Part shown: positions 8,677 to 18,134 of the stretch, one piece after another | Position numbering within the stretch: position 1 is the stretch's first letter | Layout: each line of letters opens with the position of its first letter | Assembly (NCBI GenBank): GCA_030427505.1 | Contig: JAUICH010000023.1 | Span: 1-64,000 of the forward strand | Length of the DNA: 64,000 nucleotides | Origin: Verrucomicrobiia bacterium | Lineage (GTDB): Bacteria > Verrucomicrobiota > Verrucomicrobiia > Verrucomicrobiales > DEV007 | Reading direction: 5' to 3' | Translations under genes and position numbers: made by a program | The notes under the pieces: model-generated | What the model was told of the DNA's origin: nothing | Seen by the model: only the letters and a program-made list of their open reading frames with translations | Databases searched by the model: none

Positions 8677-10443
8677 ATGCCTTTGGAACTAAGCCGACAG
8701 CAATATGCCGAGATGTTCGGTCCCACCACGGGGGACCAGGTGCGTCTCGCGGACAGCGAACTTTTTGTCGAGGTCGAGAAAGACTACATCGCCGAGGCCG
8801 CCGGCTACGGGAACGAAGTGAAGTTCGGCGGCGGGAAGGTTATTCGCGACGGCATGGGGCAGTCGCCCACAGCCACGCGGGCGGAAGCTCTGGACCTGGT
8901 CATCACCAATGCCCTGATCCTGGATGCCGAGGTGGGCATCGTAAAGGCGGACATCGGGATCAAGGACGGGAAGATTGTGGGTATCGGCCACGCGGGGAAT
9001 CCGGGCATCCAGAGCGGGATCGGTTCCGTGCTGCCGGACCCGGTCACGGGGAAGAAAGACCCGATGATCATTGGCGCTTCGACGGAAGCCATTGCCGGGG
9101 AAGGCTGCATTATCACGGCGGGTGGCATTGACGCGCACATTCACTTTATTTGTCCGCAGCAGATTGAAGAAGCGATCTCCAGCGGCGTAACCACCATGCT
9201 GGGCGGCGGAACCGGTCCGGCCACGGGCACGAACGCCACGACCTGCACGCCGGGCGCCTGGAACATTGCCCGGATGCTGGAGGCGGCGGAGGAGTATCCC
9301 GTAAACCTGGGTTTCCTGGGTAAGGGGAACTGCTCCACCCACCCGCCGCTGAGCGAGCAGGTGCTGGCCGGGGCCATCGGACTGAAGCTGCACGAAGACT
9401 GGGGCACGCACCCCGGCGCCATCGACTCCTGCCTGGCGGTGGCGGATGAGCTGGACGTGCAGGTGGCCATTCACACGGACACGCTGAACGAGTCCGGCTT
9501 CGTGGAGCGCACCCTGGAAGCCATCGCGGGCCGGACGATTCACACCTACCACTCCGAAGGCGCGGGCGGCGGGCACGCGCCGGACATTCTGAAAGTCTGC
9601 GCCGAGGCGAATGTACTGCCGTCTTCCACGAACCCGACGCGGCCCTTCACGGTGAATACCCTGGACGAGCACCTGGACATGCTGATGGTGTGTCACCACC
9701 TGGACTCGAAGATTCCGGAAGACGTGGCCTTTGCCGAGTCGCGCATTCGTCCGCAGACCATCGCGGCGGAAGACATCCTGCACGACCGGGGAGCGATCGC
9801 CATGATCTCCAGCGACAGCCAGGCCATGGGCCGGGTGGGGGAGGTGATTTGCCGCACCTGGCAGACGGCGGATAAGATGAAGAAACAGTTCGGCAAGCTG
9901 GCGTCGTCCGAACATCCCGCGGCGGATAATTTCCGCATCCTGCGCTACCTGGCCAAGTACACGATCAACCCCGCCATCACGCATGGCATGGGGCATTTGG
10001 TGGGTTCGTTAGGGATCGGCAAGCTGGCGGACCTCGTGATCTGGAAGCCCGCCTTCTTTGGCGTGAAGCCAGAGCTGATTCTGAAAGGCGGCATGATTTC
10101 GTATGCCAACATGGGAGACCCGAATGCGTCCATCCCCACGCCGCAGCCCATGATGTATCGCCCGCAGTTTGGGGCGCATGGCCGGGCGCTGGCCTCCACG
10201 ACGGTGACCTTTGTGAGCCAGGCTTCCCTGGATGCCGGGCTGGCGGATATCCTGGATGTTAAGAAAGCCCTGATGCCGGTGTCCAAGTGCCGCGCCATCA
10301 GCAAGGCGGATCTGCTTTTCAACAGCGCGACCCCGAAGATCGAGATCGATCCCGAGACCTACACGGTGAAGGCGGACGGCGAGCTGCTGACCTGCGAGCC
10401 GGCGAAGATCATTCCCATGGCGCAGCGCTATTTCCTTTTCTGA
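8677..10443 (+). CDS. ureC: Urease subunit alpha (catalytic)
   Basis: This 588-residue catalytic subunit has all nickel-site residues: His154 and His156 (DAHIH), carbamylated Lys237 (GLKLHEDWG), His266, His292 and Asp380. The flap cysteine and catalytic His are Cys339 and His340 in MVCHHLD. All are shifted +20 relative to the Klebsiella enzyme. Most of that shift comes from an insertion at about residues 113-133 ([18 protein letters not shown]), just before the [10 protein letters not shown] strand. The protein is otherwise colinear and ends in the canonical PMAQRYFLF. The insertion lies outside the active-site motifs, so activity is expected. Confidence 0.97.
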   Translation: MPLELSRQQYAEMFGPTTGDQVRLADSELFVEVEKDYIAEAAGYGNEVKFGGGKVIRDGMGQSPTATRAEALDLVITNALILDAEVGIVKADIGIKDGKIVGIGHAGNPGIQSGIGSVLPDPVTGKKDPMIIGASTEAIAGEGCIITAGGIDAHIHFICPQQIEEAISSGVTTMLGGGTGPATGTNATTCTPGAWNIARMLEAAEEYPVNLGFLGKGNCSTHPPLSEQVLAGAIGLKLHEDWGTHPGAIDSCLAVADELDVQVAIHTDTLNESGFVERTLEAIAGRTIHTYHSEGAGGGHAPDILKVCAEANVLPSSTNPTRPFTVNTLDEHLDMLMVCHHLDSKIPEDVAFAESRIRPQTIAAEDILHDRGAIAMISSDSQAMGRVGEVICRTWQTADKMKKQFGKLASSEHPAADNFRILRYLAKYTINPAITHGMGHLVGSLGIGKLADLVIWKPAFFGVKPELILKGGMISYANMGDPNASIPTPQPMMYRPQFGAHGRALASTTVTFVSQASLDAGLADILDVKKALMPVSKCRAISKADLLFNSATPKIEIDPETYTVKADGELLTCEPAKIIPMAQRYFLF

Positions 10444-10474
10444 TCATTTTTGTTTGGATGTTTGGTCAGCCCCC

Positions 10475-10975
10475 ATGCCGATTATTGAGAACGCCATCAC
10501 GCCGAGCGACCAGGCGCGGGAATTGATCGCCATCGAGGTTGACCGGCACAGCTTGCAGAAATGCCGGTGGCGCCGGGCGGCGGAGGACGGAACCGACTTT
10601 GCCTTCAGCCTGCGCGAGCCGCTGGGCGACGGAGACTTTGTGTATGAAACCGCGACGAAACGCTACCAGGTCTGCCAGTTGCCCGAGCCCGTGCTGACCA
10701 TTCCGCTGCCGAAGGACGCGGCGGAAACCACGCGGCTGGGCTGGGCCATCGGGAACCTGCACCAGCCGGTGGACGTGCGGGAGGACCTGCTCCTGGTGGG
10801 GGACGACCCCACCGTGAGGCGGCTGCTGACCGAGATGGCGTTTCCCTTTGAAACCAGCGTGGAAATTTTCAATCCCCCGGCGCACTCCGCCATGAACCAC
10901 CACACCCACGACCCCGGACTGGACTATGACCACCAGCATTTCTTCTTTGGCCACAGCCCGGCCTCTCCATTCTGA
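10475..10975 (+). CDS. ureE: Urease accessory nickel chaperone UreE
   Basis: This 166-residue protein has the UreE peptide-binding N-domain, a metal-binding core (LGWAIGNLHQPV near residue 90) and a His-rich tail (NHHTHD...DHQH) that would hold Ni(II) and pass it to UreG. The start ATG 10475 (MPIIENAI) is preferred to an in-frame TTG at 10454. The coding sequence overlaps ureF by 50 bases in another frame, so the His-rich tail and the UreF N-terminus are encoded by the same DNA. Confidence 0.92.
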   Translation: MPIIENAITPSDQARELIAIEVDRHSLQKCRWRRAAEDGTDFAFSLREPLGDGDFVYETATKRYQVCQLPEPVLTIPLPKDAAETTRLGWAIGNLHQPVDVREDLLLVGDDPTVRRLLTEMAFPFETSVEIFNPPAHSAMNHHTHDPGLDYDHQHFFFGHSPASPF

Positions 10976-11687
10976 GGACAGGGCGCCGAGTAGCGGCCTT
11001 TATTCCTGGCTGGGCGGTCTGTTACAGATTACCGACAGCGCCTATCCCACGGGCGTGTTCGCGCACTCCAACGGGTTGGAGGGCTTAGTGCAGTTGGAAA
11101 TGGTGTGTACGCCGGAGGATTTGGAGCGTCATGTGACCGAGACTGTCTTCGCGGGGCTGGAGGGAGCCGATTTTCCAATCATCCGCTTCAGCCACGAAGC
11201 GGCGCTGGTGGGCGATGGCGAGCGGTTGGGAGAGCTTGACGAACTGGCGGCGGCCCTGCGGACGCCGGAGGAACTGCGGCTGGCTTCCTCCCGCTCGGGA
11301 CGGCAGCGGCTGGACCTGATGGAGCGGGTCATGCATTTCGAAAGGCGCGACCCCGCGGGCTGGAAAGAGCTGACCGCCGCACTAAGCCACACACAGCTGC
11401 CGGTGGTGTCCGGCCTGGAGTCCGCGCTGCTGGAGGTGCCGCTGGATGCGGCGCTGCAGGCCTATGGATTCGCGACCCTTTCGGGAACGCTGTCCGCCGC
11501 GCTGAAGATCCTGCGCCTGGGGCAGACCGTCATTCAGGAAATCCTTTACCGCCAGACGGCGAACTTGCCCGCCCTGATCGACCGGTCCATGCTGGTGACG
11601 CCGGACCGGGTGGGCACTTTTACTCCGCTACTGGACATTGCCTCCGCGCGGCACAAGCGCGCGCATAGCCGGCTCTTTCTTTCATGA
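10926..11687 (+). CDS. ureF: Urease accessory protein UreF
   Basis: This 253-residue all-helical protein forms the UreF-UreD-UreG activation complex. The diagnostic stretch [25 protein letters not shown] starts at about residue 32, after a variable N-terminus. Helices through [22 protein letters not shown] and the C-terminal [17 protein letters not shown] fit the family. The start lies inside ureE and the stop overlaps ureG by four bases (ATGA at 11684-11687). The first 25 residues look poorly conserved, as expected for the overlap segment. Confidence 0.93.
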   Translation: MTTSISSLATARPLHSEDRAPSSGLYSWLGGLLQITDSAYPTGVFAHSNGLEGLVQLEMVCTPEDLERHVTETVFAGLEGADFPIIRFSHEAALVGDGERLGELDELAAALRTPEELRLASSRSGRQRLDLMERVMHFERRDPAGWKELTAALSHTQLPVVSGLESALLEVPLDAALQAYGFATLSGTLSAALKILRLGQTVIQEILYRQTANLPALIDRSMLVTPDRVGTFTPLLDIASARHKRAHSRLFLS

Positions 11688-12337
11688 TGACGACTCCGCC
11701 TGACAAACCACTCATCCGTGTTGGCATTGGGGGGCCCGTGGGTTCCGGAAAGACCACCCTGGCCCTGCGGCTCTGCAAGGAGTTGCGGGACCGTTTCAAC
11801 ATGGCGGTGGTAACCAATGACATCTACACCCAGGAAGATGCCGCCGCGCTGGTGCGGGCGGGCGCCCTGCCGCCGGACCGGATCGTGGGCGTGGAGACCG
11901 GGGGCTGTCCGCACACGGCCATTCGCGATGACATTGCCATGAACCTGGCGGCCATCCGCGAACTAAAGGAGCGGCACGCGGGCCTGGAACTGGTGCTGGT
12001 GGAAAGCGGCGGGGATAACCTGACGGCCACCTTTTCCCCGGAACTGGTGGACGTGTTCATCTACGTGATTGATGTGACGGAAGGCGAAGACATTCCGCGA
12101 AAGGGCGGCCCGGCCATTGCGTTCAGCGATCTGCTCATCATTAACAAAGTGGACCTGGCGCCGTATGTGGAAGTAAACCCGGAAAGCATGGCGCAAGACG
12201 CGGCGCGGGCGCGGAAAGAGCGGCCCTTCATTTTCTGTGACTTTAAGAGCGGGAAAGGCGTGCCCGAACTGATGGCGTGGTTTGACCGGGATGTGATGTT
12301 TTCCGACCTGATGGAGGCGGCTCCGGCGGAACAGTGA
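11684..12337 (+). CDS. ureG: Urease accessory GTPase UreG
   Basis: This 217-residue SIMIBI-class GTPase powers nickel insertion into urease. P-loop GGPVGSGKT spans residues 16-24 and the nickel-binding Cys75-Pro76-His77 lies in [10 protein letters not shown]. The switch segment [19 protein letters not shown] and the guanine-specificity motif NKVDLA are intact. Length is standard. It overlaps ureF upstream and, by GTGA at 12334-12337, ureD downstream. Confidence 0.97.
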   Translation: MMTTPPDKPLIRVGIGGPVGSGKTTLALRLCKELRDRFNMAVVTNDIYTQEDAAALVRAGALPPDRIVGVETGGCPHTAIRDDIAMNLAAIRELKERHAGLELVLVESGGDNLTATFSPELVDVFIYVIDVTEGEDIPRKGGPAIAFSDLLIINKVDLAPYVEVNPESMAQDAARARKERPFIFCDFKSGKGVPELMAWFDRDVMFSDLMEAAPAEQ

Positions 12338-13215
12338 GTTTTTCGGCGACTACAGAACCAGCGGTGCAGGCGGGTCCGATGAACGGCAATGCCCTGAACG
12401 GGCGGCTGGAGCTGATCGCCGCGCGGAGCGAGGCGACGGGGCGCACGGCGCTACGGCACCAGTACCACTCCGTTCCTTTTCACCTAAGCAAAGCCTACTG
12501 GGACGGGCGGGTGCTGCTGGCGCAGGTGGTGAACCCGACGGCGGGCATCTTTGCGGGGGACCGCATGGAAAGCCACGTGAGCGTGGAGGAGGGGGCGAGC
12601 CTGCTGGTTACCTCGCCCAGCGCGTCACGGGCCCACACCATGGCGCCGGACGGGGAGACGGCTTACCTGTACCAATCCTTCCGCGTGGCGAAAGATGGGT
12701 GGCTGGAAGTGTTTCCGGAGCTGTTCATTCCGCAACGAGCCTCCAGCTACCGGCAACGCACGGAGATAGAGGTGGCGGAGGGCGGTTCGCTGTATTTCAT
12801 CGAGACCCTGGCGCCGGGCCGGGTGGCGCATGGGGAACTGCTGGCCTACCGGCACCTGGACTGGTCGTTTTCCCTCCGGGTGGGCGGTAGGCTGCTGGCG
12901 GTGGAACGGGCACTGGTGGAGCCGCCGGACCGCTGCTGGATGCTGGACGTGGCGGGCTGGGAGAAGGCCTACTACGCCAGCATCTGGATGGTGGGCGGAG
13001 ACTTGGCGAATCTGCCGGAAGCGGCCATCGTGGAGATCGAATCCATGACGGAAGCAGGCGCGAGGTTGACCGGTGTCTCGCGCTTGAGCGAAGGGGTGTA
13101 CGCGGTGAAGGTGCTGGCGGAATCCAGCCTGGCCCTGCGGCGGACGCTGAACGCGGTGCGGGCGTTGCTGGCGCCGTGGTTGCCCAACTTGAAAAGCAGC
13201 CTGAGAAAACTCTGA
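12334..13215 (+). CDS. ureD: Urease accessory protein UreD (UreH)
   Basis: This 293-residue scaffold protein forms the apo-urease activation complex with UreF and UreG and a tunnel for nickel. Family features include [13 protein letters not shown] near residue 90 and [19 protein letters not shown] near 128-146. The GTG start overlapping the ureG stop suggests coupling; an ATG at 12379 is an alternative. In many bacteria ureD leads the operon. Here it is last, directly before the nickel transport genes. Confidence 0.93.
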   Translation: MSFSATTEPAVQAGPMNGNALNGRLELIAARSEATGRTALRHQYHSVPFHLSKAYWDGRVLLAQVVNPTAGIFAGDRMESHVSVEEGASLLVTSPSASRAHTMAPDGETAYLYQSFRVAKDGWLEVFPELFIPQRASSYRQRTEIEVAEGGSLYFIETLAPGRVAHGELLAYRHLDWSFSLRVGGRLLAVERALVEPPDRCWMLDVAGWEKAYYASIWMVGGDLANLPEAAIVEIESMTEAGARLTGVSRLSEGVYAVKVLAESSLALRRTLNAVRALLAPWLPNLKSSLRKL

Positions 13216-13240
13216 TTTTGGACCTAAGCCAAACCATATC

Positions 13241-13918
13241 ATGCATCTGCCGGACGGATTTTTGGAGCCTGGAGTATTGATCGGAGCGGGCGCGGTCAGC
13301 GCGGTGGGGATCGGGCTGGCGCTGAAGAAGCTGAAGGACACGGCTCCCGCGGCGGGGCGGGCGCCGCTGGTGGGGCTGGCGGCGGCGTTCGTATTCGCGG
13401 CGCAGATGGTGAACTTTCCGGTGGCGACGGCGGTATCCGGTCACCTGCTGGGGGCGACCCTGCTGGGGGTGCTTTTTGGCCCGTGGATGACGCTTTTGAT
13501 CATGAGTTCCGTGCTTATTTTACAAGCCCTGCTGTTTCAGGATGGGGGCGTGACGGCGCTGGGGGCGAACATTCTGAACCTGGCCATTGTGGCTAATTTT
13601 TCCGCGTGGTTTCTCTTTAAGTTATTGGCGCCGAAGCAGGGAGAGAAGGCGGGCTTTGGCCGGCGGGAGGCGGTGGCGGTCTTTGTGGCAGCGTGGGGGT
13701 CCACGCTTTTGGCGGCCGGGGCGGTGGCGATGGAACTTGTCCCTTCTGGAGTGGCCCCTCTGGCAAGGCTTATGCTTTTGCTAGGAGGCAGCCACGCGTT
13801 GATCGGCCTGGGTGAAGGGTTCATCACCGTGCTGGTGCTCAAAGCGCTCTACAAGGCTGGCTACGGCGAGCGGCTGGGGTGCAACCATCCGAGTTTACAT
13901 GGCAACACAGCGAATTGA
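13241..13918 (+). CDS. ECF nickel/cobalt transporter S component (CbiM/NikM-like)
   Basis: This 225-residue membrane protein starts MHLPDGFLEPG. The exposed Met1-His2 N-terminus is the known metal ligand of CbiM/NikM, so the start is secure. There are about six membrane helices with conserved AAQMVNFPV (the Asn/His metal-site region), SGHLLGATL and GGSHALIGLGEG. It is the substrate-binding component of an energy-coupling-factor importer. Placement after ureD makes nickel the likely metal; sequence alone does not separate Ni from Co. Confidence 0.9.
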   Translation: MHLPDGFLEPGVLIGAGAVSAVGIGLALKKLKDTAPAAGRAPLVGLAAAFVFAAQMVNFPVATAVSGHLLGATLLGVLFGPWMTLLIMSSVLILQALLFQDGGVTALGANILNLAIVANFSAWFLFKLLAPKQGEKAGFGRREAVAVFVAAWGSTLLAAGAVAMELVPSGVAPLARLMLLLGGSHALIGLGEGFITVLVLKALYKAGYGERLGCNHPSLHGNTAN

Positions 13919-14219
13919 AGCAGTGGGCGGGCGACGGGGACTCAACCTTTCCGGAGCCATCTGGCTGCTGGTGATCCTGGTGGCCCTGACGCTCATTCTG
14001 ACCTCGTTTTCTTCCGAACTGCCCGACGGCCTGGAGGCCGCGGCGGAGAAGCTGGACCTGGAAGGCGACGCGCCCGCGCTGGGTATGGCGCTTCCCGGAA
14101 TGGTGGGCGACTGGGTGGCGCGCGTCCTGGGCGTGCTGCTGGCGGCGCTGGCGGGCTGGCTGGTGTATGTCTTTGCCATGCTGCGGCGCGGTGGCGATGC
14201 CCGCCGGGTGAGGCACTGA
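13899..14219 (+). CDS. PDGLE-domain small subunit of the Ni/Co ECF transporter (CbiN/NikN-like)
   Basis: This 106-residue protein has a membrane helix at about residues 17-35, the signature PDGLEAAAEKL at about 43-53, and a second helix at 74-94. This is the arrangement of the NikN/CbiN accessory subunit that assists the S component. It overlaps the end of the CbiM-like gene by 20 bases, so translation is probably coupled. The ATG at 13899 puts the first helix near the N-terminus. Confidence 0.85.
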   Translation: MATQRIEAVGGRRGLNLSGAIWLLVILVALTLILTSFSSELPDGLEAAAEKLDLEGDAPALGMALPGMVGDWVARVLGVLLAALAGWLVYVFAMLRRGGDARRVRH

Positions 14220-14270
14220 ATAAGAGGACAAGGAGCGATAGGGCTTTCCGGAAAGGCCGGGGGAGGATTT

Positions 14271-15977
14271 ATGGGTAGATTTGGCATCAGGAACTACACG
14301 GGGAGCTGGGCGGAGCCGGTGCCGGGGGTGCGTCCTCTGGTGGGAAGCGATCCCTGGCGGGTGGCCCTAGTGCTGGCGGCCATCGTGGGAACGGTCTGTC
14401 TGCCGCGCGTGGTTCCCTGGTGGGGGCTGACGGCTATTTTCGTGGTGCCGCTGGTGGTGTGCCTGTTGGCGCGGGTTCCGGTGAGGCATGTGCTGGCGCG
14501 GGTCTTGGCGATCTTGCCCTTTGGGCTTTTGGCGGTGGTCTTTTTACCGTGGTCGGTGGCGGGACCGAAGGTGGAGTGGTGGGGGGTGACGTTCGGCCTG
14601 GCCGGTTTGCAGCAGGCGGGCACGATCTCCGTGAAGCTGCTGGCGGTGGCGCTGTGGCTTTCGTATCTGACGGCGGCGACGCCGGTGGCGGGCCTATTTG
14701 CCGCGCTGCGGAAGCTGCGGGTGCCGGGCCTGCTGGTGGACATCCTGGAATCCACTGTGCGGTACCTTTCCGTGCTGGCGCAAGAGGCCCGGCAAATGTT
14801 GTTATCCTGCAAGGTGAGAGCGGGCAAACCAGAGGGTAAGAAAGGGAGCGGCCTGTCGCCACGGCGTCTGGGCCGGGTGTTGTCCCGGCTGAGCGGGCTG
14901 GTGGCGGGGTTGTTTCTGCGTACGCTGAAGCGCAGCGAGCGATGCCAGAGCGCGCGGGAGTCGCGGCACTTCGGGCCGGAGGATGATGGCGGCGGCGGCG
15001 AGGGTGACTACGATCCTAAGAATGAAGTGCTCGTCCAGGGCTTGAGCTTTTCCTATCCCGGCATGGAGACGCGGGCGCTGACGGGAGTGAGCCTGAACAT
15101 TCCGCGAAACACGCGGATCGCCATCCTGGGGGCTAACGGCGCGGGTAAGACGACGCTGCTGCTGCATTTCAATGGGGTGCACCTGCCACAAAGCGGGCGG
15201 GTGACGGTGGGCGGTCTGGCGGTGGAAGGGGCGAATCTTTCCCGCGTCCGGCGCCGGGTGGGGATGGTGTTTCAGAATCCGGACGATCAAGTCTTTGCCG
15301 CCACGGTGTATGAAGACGTGCGTTTTGGACCCGATCAGGCTGGACACGAAGAAGCGGAAGCGGCCCGGCTGGCGGAGGAAGCGCTGCGCGCCACGGGCCT
15401 CTGGGGACATCGCGACCGGGCGCCGTTTTCCCTGAGCCAGGGCGAGCGGAAGCGGGCGGCCATTGCCGGGGTGCTGGCGGCGGGGGCGGACATCCTGGTC
15501 TTTGACGAACCCATGGCCTCGCTGGACCCAGCGGGGAAGGACGAGATCCAGGTGCTGCTGAACGACCTGCACGCCGCCGGTAAGACGCTGGTGGTGGCCA
15601 CGCACGACGTGGACTTTGCCGCCGGCTGGGCGGACGGCGTGGTGCTGATGGATCGCGGCCAAGTGGTGGCGGTGGGCGCCCCGAGCCTGCTGGTGGACGA
15701 GGCGGCCATGAGCGTGACGGGTCTGGCGCTGCCGCTGGTGTCCCGGCCTTTTGAAAGGTTGCGGCCTCTGGTCAAGAACCGGTCCCTGGGACTGGATCGG
15801 CTCCCGGCGAATGTGGCGGAGGCGTTTGCGTGGCTGAAGCATCACTTTGTGGCGCGGCAGGAGAAGCCGGGAAGCGTCGCGCCGGTGATGGGCCAGCGAA
15901 GCGAGGCGGGAAGAGAGGGCGCAGAAGATACGGATCTGAATTCGGAACGTGACGAAGAATTACAGAACGTCCCCTGA
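14271..15977 (+). CDS. Fused CbiQ-CbiO: ECF transporter T component plus ATPase
   Basis: This 568-residue protein joins two normally separate subunits. Residues 1 to about 235 are a CbiQ/EcfT-type membrane domain (about five helices, then GLFLRTLKRSERCQSARESR at 212-232). A Gly/Asp-rich linker (236-250) leads to a CbiO ATPase: Walker A GANGAGKT (287-294), Q-loop VFQNPDDQVFA, signature LSQGE (388-392) and Walker B ILVFDEP (408-414). The tail after about 470 is long and may be disordered. The two coupling motifs normally written A-R-G in EcfT appear altered here (VRAG near 182-185 and SRH near 231-233). With the preceding S and PDGLE subunits it completes a nickel importer serving urease. Confidence 0.88.
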   Translation: MGRFGIRNYTGSWAEPVPGVRPLVGSDPWRVALVLAAIVGTVCLPRVVPWWGLTAIFVVPLVVCLLARVPVRHVLARVLAILPFGLLAVVFLPWSVAGPKVEWWGVTFGLAGLQQAGTISVKLLAVALWLSYLTAATPVAGLFAALRKLRVPGLLVDILESTVRYLSVLAQEARQMLLSCKVRAGKPEGKKGSGLSPRRLGRVLSRLSGLVAGLFLRTLKRSERCQSARESRHFGPEDDGGGGEGDYDPKNEVLVQGLSFSYPGMETRALTGVSLNIPRNTRIAILGANGAGKTTLLLHFNGVHLPQSGRVTVGGLAVEGANLSRVRRRVGMVFQNPDDQVFAATVYEDVRFGPDQAGHEEAEAARLAEEALRATGLWGHRDRAPFSLSQGERKRAAIAGVLAAGADILVFDEPMASLDPAGKDEIQVLLNDLHAAGKTLVVATHDVDFAAGWADGVVLMDRGQVVAVGAPSLLVDEAAMSVTGLALPLVSRPFERLRPLVKNRSLGLDRLPANVAEAFAWLKHHFVARQEKPGSVAPVMGQRSEAGREGAEDTDLNSERDEELQNVP

Positions 15978-16058
15978 TGTTATTCGCGCGTGTTTCCCAA
16001 TAATAAGGAAAGACGGGCATTGTCATTTTGAAAGAGAGGTGTTGGGATTGGAATTGTT

Positions 16059-16937
16059 GTGATTCCTGAGCGCCTTTTCGAACTCTTGAAGCAGTGTGAC
16101 GGAGAGGACTCCGTTCCGCCCTTTCCTCCTACTGAGATTTTCAACGAAGGCTGGATGCTGCGTCTGGTGTTGGAAGCGATGAAGCATCTGAAAGTGAGCG
16201 ATCATCCATTGCGCTTTTTGAGTACATCCACTTGGTATTCTGAAGCCCGGCTGCTTTCTCCATTTCGTCCCCGTTGGAAGGGAGATCCGCTGGGGGAGGG
16301 TTTCACAAATGCGGACGGGGTGATTGGGGATTTTCAGTTTAGGTCCGGTACCAAGGCAGGGCTGGAGCTTTCCCCGGAGGCTAAGCAGTTTGTGGTGGTG
16401 GAGGCCAAAATGATGAGTGGTCTTTCGACAAAGACGGGGAACGCGTCCGGCTACGATCAGGCGGCGCGGAATGTCGCGTGTATGGCGGAGGTTTTGAAAG
16501 AGTGGGATGTGGCGGTCCCGGAGGACCGGAAAAGGAAGGCTAGGAGACCAGAATTGGTTGGTTTCTTTGTGATTGCTCCGGAGGAAGAGATTCGCCGCAG
16601 GGGCGGCCGGGCCAGCAATCTGGAGGAATTGACGAAGGCAAGTTCGATTCGTCGGGCCGTGGAAAGGAGAATCGGATCGTATGAATCGGAGGCGCCTAGA
16701 GAGACATCGGAGGATCTAAAGCAGTGGTATGAAGGCTGGTTTGAGCCGTTGATGGACCAGTTGGAAGACAAGTCGAACCTCCGGGTGCTCTCGTGGGAAG
16801 AGGCCTTGGAAACGATTTGGAAGCACGATGGTAAAGTTGGCTCGGAATTGAGCGCTTTTTATCAAAAAGCGTTGAGGCTGGCGGGAGGGAGAATGGTGAC
16901 TGGGGAGCCTGCTGAGGCGAAAGATGGTCAAGAATAG
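16059..16937 (+). CDS. Uncharacterised PD-(D/E)XK nuclease-like protein
   Basis: This 292-residue soluble protein has a pattern resembling a PD-(D/E)XK core: Glu30 in a helix, Asp86 (FTNADGVIGDF), Glu115-Ala-Lys117 after a hydrophobic strand (FVVVEAKMM), and Gln134 in YDQAARN. These are the expected acidic, E-x-K and Gln motifs in order. A GTG start is used, with a purine-rich AAAGAGAGG about 20 bases upstream; the frame is closed by a stop just before. It follows the nickel transporter by 80 bases but has no obvious link to it. I do not recognise a named family. It could be a nuclease or a degenerate, structural member of the fold. Confidence 0.6.
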   Translation: MIPERLFELLKQCDGEDSVPPFPPTEIFNEGWMLRLVLEAMKHLKVSDHPLRFLSTSTWYSEARLLSPFRPRWKGDPLGEGFTNADGVIGDFQFRSGTKAGLELSPEAKQFVVVEAKMMSGLSTKTGNASGYDQAARNVACMAEVLKEWDVAVPEDRKRKARRPELVGFFVIAPEEEIRRRGGRASNLEELTKASSIRRAVERRIGSYESEAPRETSEDLKQWYEGWFEPLMDQLEDKSNLRVLSWEEALETIWKHDGKVGSELSAFYQKALRLAGGRMVTGEPAEAKDGQE

Positions 16938-17137
16938 GTGGATGAGAGGCGCGATATCGGAGTCTTTGTGACAAATGTGCCAAGCGCCATGGAGCGCAGT
17001 TCAGGTGGGTGAAGTCTGGGGGCCGTTTCTGCTGAGCGCCTTACAAAAGGTGTTCCGGTTAGGGTGGAGTTTCGCGGGGTTCCGGGGGGCGGGATTGGGA
17101 CTTGATCTGCATGGTTTTTGCTCCATAGGTCCGCGCC

Positions 17138-18100
17138 ATGCGTCTTAAAGTACCCCTTTTGTTTCTGGCAGCGTTAGTCCTGACGGATGTCCAGGCCGGT
17201 GAATCGTTTGAATTCGTGCCGGGCTGGCTGAAACCGCCGGCGGGGATGGAGTTTGTGGGGAATTCCCACGGGGAAGTGGCGGTGGATTCCGTGGGGATGA
17301 TCTACGTGAGTGTGGACGGGGACGGCAGCGACGCGAGCAAGGAGGGGCTACAGGTTTACAAGCCGGACGGGACCTATTCGCACAATGTGCCGAACCTGCC
17401 GAAGACGTTGCACGGCTTTGTGATTCATAATGACACGATCTACGCCACTGTGCTGGGGCAGCAGAAGGTGATCAAATCGACCTTGGACGGGGAAATCCTG
17501 CTGGAGATTCCGGCTTCTTCCTTTCCGCAGGACAAGATCGGGCCGAAGGGCCTCAAGCTGACCTCAGTGGATGTGGCGCCGAATGGCGATGTCTACGTGG
17601 TGGATGGCTATGGGCTGGACTGGATCTTCGTTTTCGACGGAGAGGGTAATTTCAAGAAGGTCTTCGGCGGCCGCGAGGCGCCGTATAACCTGATGAACTG
17701 TCACAAGATCTTCATCGATCCCCGGTATGACGAACCGCGCATCCTGTGCTGTGACCGGGTGAACCTTCGGCTGCTGCACCTGTCGCTGGACGGGGAAGTG
17801 ATCGGGGAATACGCGACCGGTTTGCGCCGGCCGTCTTCGGCTTCGTTCTTTGGGGACAAGGTGTGCATCGCCGAGATCGCGGGCCGCGTGAGTGTGCTGG
17901 ACAAGGCGGGAAACCTCGTGACCACGCTGGGCACGAACGAAACGGATGGTGAGATCAACACCAACAAGACGGAGCCTGGCGCCTGGCACGAGGGCATCGT
18001 GACCGCGCCGCACGGCATTACCTACGACGCGGAGGGGAACATCCTGGTTACCGAGTGGAACAAATTCGGGCGGGTGCTCCGCTGGAACCGCGTGCCCTGA
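17138..18100 (+). CDS. Exported NHL-repeat beta-propeller protein
   Basis: This 320-residue protein has a signal peptide (residues 1-20, VQAGE). Six blade-like repeats follow, each with the NHL pattern of a hydrophobic strand, G-x-hydrophobic-Y/V-V-x-D and a turn (GEVAVDSVGMIYVSVDG, SVDVAPNGDVYVVDGYG, GITYDAEGNILVTEWN). Probably periplasmic or extracellular. It may be a binding propeller or a lyase/hydrolase of the 6-bladed class; no catalytic set is evident. It is directly coupled to the next gene (one-base gap), so the two products probably act together. Confidence 0.65.
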   Translation: MRLKVPLLFLAALVLTDVQAGESFEFVPGWLKPPAGMEFVGNSHGEVAVDSVGMIYVSVDGDGSDASKEGLQVYKPDGTYSHNVPNLPKTLHGFVIHNDTIYATVLGQQKVIKSTLDGEILLEIPASSFPQDKIGPKGLKLTSVDVAPNGDVYVVDGYGLDWIFVFDGEGNFKKVFGGREAPYNLMNCHKIFIDPRYDEPRILCCDRVNLRLLHLSLDGEVIGEYATGLRRPSSASFFGDKVCIAEIAGRVSVLDKAGNLVTTLGTNETDGEINTNKTEPGAWHEGIVTAPHGITYDAEGNILVTEWNKFGRVLRWNRVP

Positions 18101-18134
18101 GATGGTCTCGGGAACATGCGGGCGGCGAGGGGCG

